DNA of 64,000 nt from Phenylobacterium sp. (GTDB lineage: Bacteria; Pseudomonadota; Alphaproteobacteria; Caulobacterales; Caulobacteraceae). Of this stretch, positions 59,699 through 64,000 are shown piece by piece. Every line of letters begins with the position of its first letter. The stretch's first letter is position 1. The stretch spans positions 415,659 to 479,658 of the forward strand of contig NZ_JAUXSP010000019.1 of NCBI RefSeq assembly GCF_030679875.1. The letters are read 5' to 3'. The translations under genes were made by a program, and so were the position numbers. Under the pieces are notes generated by a model. The model did no database searches, had not been told where the DNA came from, and worked only from the letters and a program-made list of their open reading frames with translations.

Positions 59699-62632
59699 TT
59701 GAGGCTCCAAAACACGCGCGGTCGCCTGCTGGCGTCCACCATCATCTGCGGTGCGGCTCTTGCCGTTTCCGCTCCTGCCTTCGCGCAGGAAACCGACGTC
59801 GGATCCGTCGTCATCACCGGTTCGCGGATCCCGCAACCTAACCTGGTCGGCACCAGCCCGGTCACCCAGGTGACGTCGGAAGACCTCACCACCGCTGGCG
59901 TGACCCGGGTCGAAGACCTGATCAACTCGCTGCCGCAAGCCTTCGCGGCCCAGAACTCGTCGGTCTCGAACGGCGCCTCCGGCACCGCGACGGTCGACCT
60001 GCGCGCCCTTGGCTCGGTCCGCACCCTGGTGCTGATCGACGGTCGCCGGATGGGCTACGGCTCGCCGAACGACGCCGCCGCCGACCTGAACCAGATTCCG
60101 GGCGGCATGGTCGAGCGCGTTGAAGTCCTGACCGGCGGCGCCTCGGCCGTTTACGGTTCGGACGCCATCGCCGGCGTCGTGAACTTCATCATGAAGAAGG
60201 ACTTCGAAGGCGTTCAGATCGACGCCCAGTACTCCTTCTACCAGCACAACAACGACTACGACGGCGTGGGCAACCTGCGGTCGGTCATCGCCGCCCGCGC
60301 GGTGGGAAACCCTTCCCAGTTCCAGCTGCCCGACGACAACGTGATCGATGGCTACGGCAAGGAAGTCACCCTGCTGTTGGGCGTCAACGCGCCGGATGAC
60401 CGCGGCAACCTGACCGCCTACGTCACCTACCGCAACAACGACGCGATCCTGCAAGGCGACCGCGACTACTCGTCCTGCGCCATCGCCATCCCGGCGGCCG
60501 CGACGCCAAACAACTTCACGTGCGGCGGATCGAGCACGGCCTTCCCGGGCCGTTTCACCGACTTCGCCACCTTCGACTTCACGATCAACCCGGCCACGGG
60601 CAACACCTTCATGAACTGGTCCGGCGCCCGGGACCAGTACAACTACGGTCCGCTGAACTACTACCAGCGTCCCGACGAGCGCTATTCGCTCGGCGTGATG
60701 GGCCACTACGAGATCAATGAGCACTTCGACGTGTTCACCCAGCTGATGTTCACCGACTATTCGACGGTCGCCCAGATCGCGCCGTCGGGTGACTTCTTCA
60801 GCACCGCGACGATCAACTGCGGCAACCCGCTGCTGTCGGCCTCGCAATCAGCCGCCATCGGCTGCTCGGCCCTGAACATCGCCAACGACGATTCGACGTC
60901 CATGTATATCGGTCGCCGGAACGTTGAAGGCGGCGGACGTCAGGACGACCTGCGCTACCAGTCGTTCCGTGGCGTCATCGGCGTTCGCGGCGCGATCTCG
61001 GACGGTTGGAACTACGACTTCGCGGCCCAGTACAGCCGGGTCCAGCTGTCGCGCGTCTACCGCAACGACTTCTCGGTCACGCGCCTCGGCCGCTCGCTGG
61101 ACGTGGTTGACGTCGGCGGCACCCCGACCTGCCGGTCGGTTGTCAACGGCACTGACCCGAACTGCGTGCCCTATGACATCTTTACCCTCGGCAACGTGAC
61201 GGACGACGTCCTCTCGTACCTGCAGACCCCGGGCCTTCAGACCGCCTGGACGACGCAACAGGTCGTGACCTTCGCGGTCAACGGCGACCTCGGCAGCCTG
61301 GGCCTGCAAAGCCCCTACGCCGACCGGGCCTTCATGACCGCCTTCGGTGTCGAGTACCGCCGCGACGGCCTGAACTCCGAGACCGACAACGCCTTCTCGA
61401 CCGGCGACCTCGCCGGCCAGGGCGGCGCCACCATCGGTCTGGGCGGCTTCACCGAAAACTACGACATCTTCGCCGAAGTCGTGCTGCCGCTGATCGAAGG
61501 CAAGGAGATGGCTGAACTGCTGTCCCTGGAACTGGCCTACCGCTTCTCCGACTACGGCAGCGGCGTGAACACCGACACCTACAAGATCGCCGGTGACTGG
61601 GCTCCGACCTCGGACGTGCGCTTCCGCGCCAGCTACCAGCGCGCCGTGCGGGCGCCGAACGTGATCGAACTGTTCACGGCCCAGGGCCTGAACCTGTTCG
61701 ACATTGACGGCGACCCCTGCGGTCCGGTCACTCCGGGCGTGTTCGCGGCGACCCTGGCCCAGTGTCAGGCCACGGGCGTTCCCCTGGCTCAATACCAGAG
61801 CGCGGCGCTGACCAGCCCGGCCGGCCAGTACCAGTTCCTTCAGGGCGGCAACGGGGCCCTGGAGCCGGAAACGGCGGACACCTATACCTACGGTGTCGTG
61901 CTCACGCCGAGCTTCATCCCTGGCCTCAGCGTGTCGATCGACTACTACGACATCGAGGTGATCGGCCTGATCGGCACCGTCGGGGCGGACATCACCCTGG
62001 ACGCCTGCTACCAGGACAACGATCCGGTCGCCTGCGCCCGTATCAACCGCAGCCCGCTCGGCCAACTGTGGGTCGGCGGCGGCTTCGTTACGGACACCAA
62101 CACCAACATCGGTGGTCTCCACACCTCCGGCATTGACGTGGTGGGCAACTACCGCTTCAGCCTCGACGCCATCGGCATGACGGACATGGGCGGCATGTCG
62201 CTCAATTTCGTCGGCTCCTGGCTTGAGCAGCACGTGACCGATCCGGGTTCGGGCGCGGCCACCTTCGACTGCGTCGGCTTCTACGCCTGCGCCGGCAACA
62301 CGCCGCGTCCGGAATGGCGTCACCGCGCCCGCGCGACCTGGGAAACCCCCTGGGATGCGTCGATCTCGCTGACCTGGCGCTACACCGGTGAAGTTGAAAT
62401 CGGCGATCCCACCCGGATCGACAACGTCTTCGAGGCCGAGAACTACTGGGACATCTCGGGCAACTGGGAAGTCAAGGACGGCGTGGTCTTCCGCGGCGGC
62501 ATCAACAACGTGTTTGATGATGATCCCCCGCTGTCGCGCAGCGTCGGCACCACCGGCAACGGCAACACCTACCCGCAGACGTACGACTCCTTCGGTCGCT
62601 ACATCTTCATGGGTGTGACGCTCGACTTCTAA
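59699..62632 (+). CDS. TonB-dependent receptor
   Basis: TTG start; signal peptide; VGSVVITGSRIPQPNLVGTSPVTQVTSEDL...VDLRALGSVRTLVLIDGRRM...GGASAVYGSDAIAGVVNFIMKKDFEG. Confidence 0.92.
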   Translation: MRLQNTRGRLLASTIICGAALAVSAPAFAQETDVGSVVITGSRIPQPNLVGTSPVTQVTSEDLTTAGVTRVEDLINSLPQAFAAQNSSVSNGASGTATVDLRALGSVRTLVLIDGRRMGYGSPNDAAADLNQIPGGMVERVEVLTGGASAVYGSDAIAGVVNFIMKKDFEGVQIDAQYSFYQHNNDYDGVGNLRSVIAARAVGNPSQFQLPDDNVIDGYGKEVTLLLGVNAPDDRGNLTAYVTYRNNDAILQGDRDYSSCAIAIPAAATPNNFTCGGSSTAFPGRFTDFATFDFTINPATGNTFMNWSGARDQYNYGPLNYYQRPDERYSLGVMGHYEINEHFDVFTQLMFTDYSTVAQIAPSGDFFSTATINCGNPLLSASQSAAIGCSALNIANDDSTSMYIGRRNVEGGGRQDDLRYQSFRGVIGVRGAISDGWNYDFAAQYSRVQLSRVYRNDFSVTRLGRSLDVVDVGGTPTCRSVVNGTDPNCVPYDIFTLGNVTDDVLSYLQTPGLQTAWTTQQVVTFAVNGDLGSLGLQSPYADRAFMTAFGVEYRRDGLNSETDNAFSTGDLAGQGGATIGLGGFTENYDIFAEVVLPLIEGKEMAELLSLELAYRFSDYGSGVNTDTYKIAGDWAPTSDVRFRASYQRAVRAPNVIELFTAQGLNLFDIDGDPCGPVTPGVFAATLAQCQATGVPLAQYQSAALTSPAGQYQFLQGGNGALEPETADTYTYGVVLTPSFIPGLSVSIDYYDIEVIGLIGTVGADITLDACYQDNDPVACARINRSPLGQLWVGGGFVTDTNTNIGGLHTSGIDVVGNYRFSLDAIGMTDMGGMSLNFVGSWLEQHVTDPGSGAATFDCVGFYACAGNTPRPEWRHRARATWETPWDASISLTWRYTGEVEIGDPTRIDNVFEAENYWDISGNWEVKDGVVFRGGINNVFDDDPPLSRSVGTTGNGNTYPQTYDSFGRYIFMGVTLDF

Positions 62633-62656
62633 GGCCCAACGGCCTTCGAAAGATCT

Positions 62657-62693
62657 GGGGCGGCGGACTTGGGTCCGCCGCCCTTTTTCTTTG
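62657..62693 (+). terminator. Rho-independent terminator after TonB receptor
   Basis: GGGCGGCGGAC-TTGG-GTCCGCCGCCC followed by TTTTTCTTT. Confidence 0.92.
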
Positions 62694-62707
62694 GAGAGTT
62701 CATCCGC

Positions 62708-63010
62708 GGGGACATGCACTTCAGTGCGTGTCCCCCACGCCAAGGCAGGGCCATCGCATAGGGACTGGCCGGGCGCGACGGCCCTCCCTTCCTCCTCGAT
62801 GGAGGAAGGGCCGGGGATGGTGGTGTGGCCACGGTCGTCAGGGGAATGCTCGAAATTGGCGTCGGCGCCTTGCGGAACCCTTCGCCCATGCCGGGCCGCC
62901 ACACCACCACCCAACCCTCCTCCATCGAGGAGGAGGGCTTTTCATGGGCCGCATCAGCCATATGCGATTGCCCTGCACGCAAGGGGACACGCACTGAAGT
63001 GCATGTCCCC
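62708..63010. mobile_element. ~303-bp MITE/BIME-like nested inverted-repeat element
   Basis: Ends are identical inverted 28-mers GGGGACATGCACTTCAGTGCGTGTCCCC (62708-62735 and reverse complement at 62983-63010); inner arms share GCAGGGC(C/A)ATCGCATA, CTCCTCGATGGAGGA hairpins and GGTGGTGTGGC in inverted order. Confidence 0.7.
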
Positions 63011-63023
63011 TCCGACCGGCGCC

Positions 63024-63986
63024 CTATTCCCTCCGCAGCCCGACCCGCCAGGCGACCAGCTCTCCGCGGTCGTCGCGCGCTTCGGAACGCTCGGTCGGCG
63101 TCAGGCCGGCGCGAGCGGCTCGCTGAAGGAAGGTCTCCAGGGCCGCCCCGTCCATCGCCGCGCCGAGCTGGCTGCGATGGCGCTGACGCCAGGAGGCGTT
63201 GCCGAATTCGAACGCGTCAATGCGCGCCAGCGCGCTCGCCGGATCGTAGGCCGCGATCCGTTCGGCGAGATCGGTCAGATACCCGACCAGATATCGCGCC
63301 GGCGCGAACGCTGGTGTGGACTCAAGCCGGCCGGCCGTTCGCCGGACAGCCTCGCGAAACGCCTCCTCGGCCGCCCGGGTCGCGTCCGCGGGCAGGCGGT
63401 TCAGGTGCGCATTGAAGGCCCGGCGCGCCTGACGAATGACCCCGCCGTCCCCGAACACCCGGTCATAGGCGGCCGCCTGCCCGGCCGTCGACCGGGTGAT
63501 GGCGCTGTCGGCATGGTGGATGAGCATCAGGGCCTGGCCGCCGGGCTTCAGGACGCGGGCCAGTTCAGCGAGGGCCTGTCGCGTGTCGGCATACTCGATG
63601 CCGAACTGGGATGAGGCGCCATCGAAATGGGCTGATGGAAAGGGCAGCTTTTCCAGCGCGACCGAGCCCATCAGCACGCACCCGGATGCGCCCGGGCCGC
63701 CCGGTGCGGCAAGCTCGGCATGGTCCACGCCGATGACCTCGAACGACTTGCCCGCGGCGCCCCCCGCGGCGCTGGCGAAGGCGGCGACCTGGCCTCCGCC
63801 CGTCGCCAGATCGAGCAACCGCGCGCCGGCCGGAAACGCGCCGAAATAGCCCAGCCAGACCGACGCGGCGTCAAACGCCTCGCGGCCCGGACCCGCGCCG
63901 ATCGTCATGACCTCGGGGTGACCGCCGCGCCAGTACTCGGTCCACTGCCAGCCGGGCCGTTTGGCGGGCGTCGGGGCTCGACTCAT
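63024..63986 (-). CDS. Class I SAM-dependent methyltransferase
   Basis: GARLLDLATGGGQVAAFA, EVIGVDHAEL, FDGASSQFGIEYADTRQALAELARVLKPGGQALMLIHHAD. Confidence 0.88.
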   Translation of the reverse strand: MSRAPTPAKRPGWQWTEYWRGGHPEVMTIGAGPGREAFDAASVWLGYFGAFPAGARLLDLATGGGQVAAFASAAGGAAGKSFEVIGVDHAELAAPGGPGASGCVLMGSVALEKLPFPSAHFDGASSQFGIEYADTRQALAELARVLKPGGQALMLIHHADSAITRSTAGQAAAYDRVFGDGGVIRQARRAFNAHLNRLPADATRAAEEAFREAVRRTAGRLESTPAFAPARYLVGYLTDLAERIAAYDPASALARIDAFEFGNASWRQRHRSQLGAAMDGAALETFLQRAARAGLTPTERSEARDDRGELVAWRVGLRRE

Positions 63987-64000
63987 CAGCGCTCCTTGGG

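Noticed and set aside
59645-62914. Two long minus-strand ORFs (400 aa and 688 aa)
   Set aside because: Antisense of the 977-aa TonB-dependent receptor; no recognisable domains.

Overview
This 64-kb, high-GC window looks like ordinary alphaproteobacterial chromosome (Caulobacterales-like by gene content, which is inference). It carries about 45 genes, one tRNA (CAT anticodon), and several hairpin terminators and palindromic repeats. I see no CRISPR array, prophage, transposase or recognisable defence island. Housekeeping landmarks are uvrC-pgsA, rpiB, queC-queE-queD, aroC, pdxH and katE. Accessory content includes a FecR/TpsB (two-partner secretion) locus, three hybrid-kinase-type proteins, fused indolepyruvate:ferredoxin oxidoreductase, a Baeyer-Villiger-type monooxygenase, two TonB-dependent receptors and an oligopeptide ABC transporter. 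The most unusual items are: (1) a 959-aa ORF joining an AlkK/FadD-type acyl-CoA synthetase to a disordered linker and a multi-TM DUF1499-type module; (2) a hybrid-kinase-like protein whose phospho-acceptor His aligns with Glu and whose ATP-binding boxes look degenerate; (3) a ~303-bp nested inverted-repeat (MITE/BIME-like) element bounded by identical 28-bp REP palindromes, with a related REP pair ~8 kb upstream; (4) a FecR protein with a tandem GPPAxxPAGPGxNNGNG repeat tail running off the left edge and absent from the ORF track; (5) an ATP-grasp-like orphan translationally coupled to an MBL hydrolase; (6) two small ORFs below the track cutoff. No complete new multi-gene system is demonstrable from sequence alone. 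Many very long ORFs in the track are antisense shadows of real genes.
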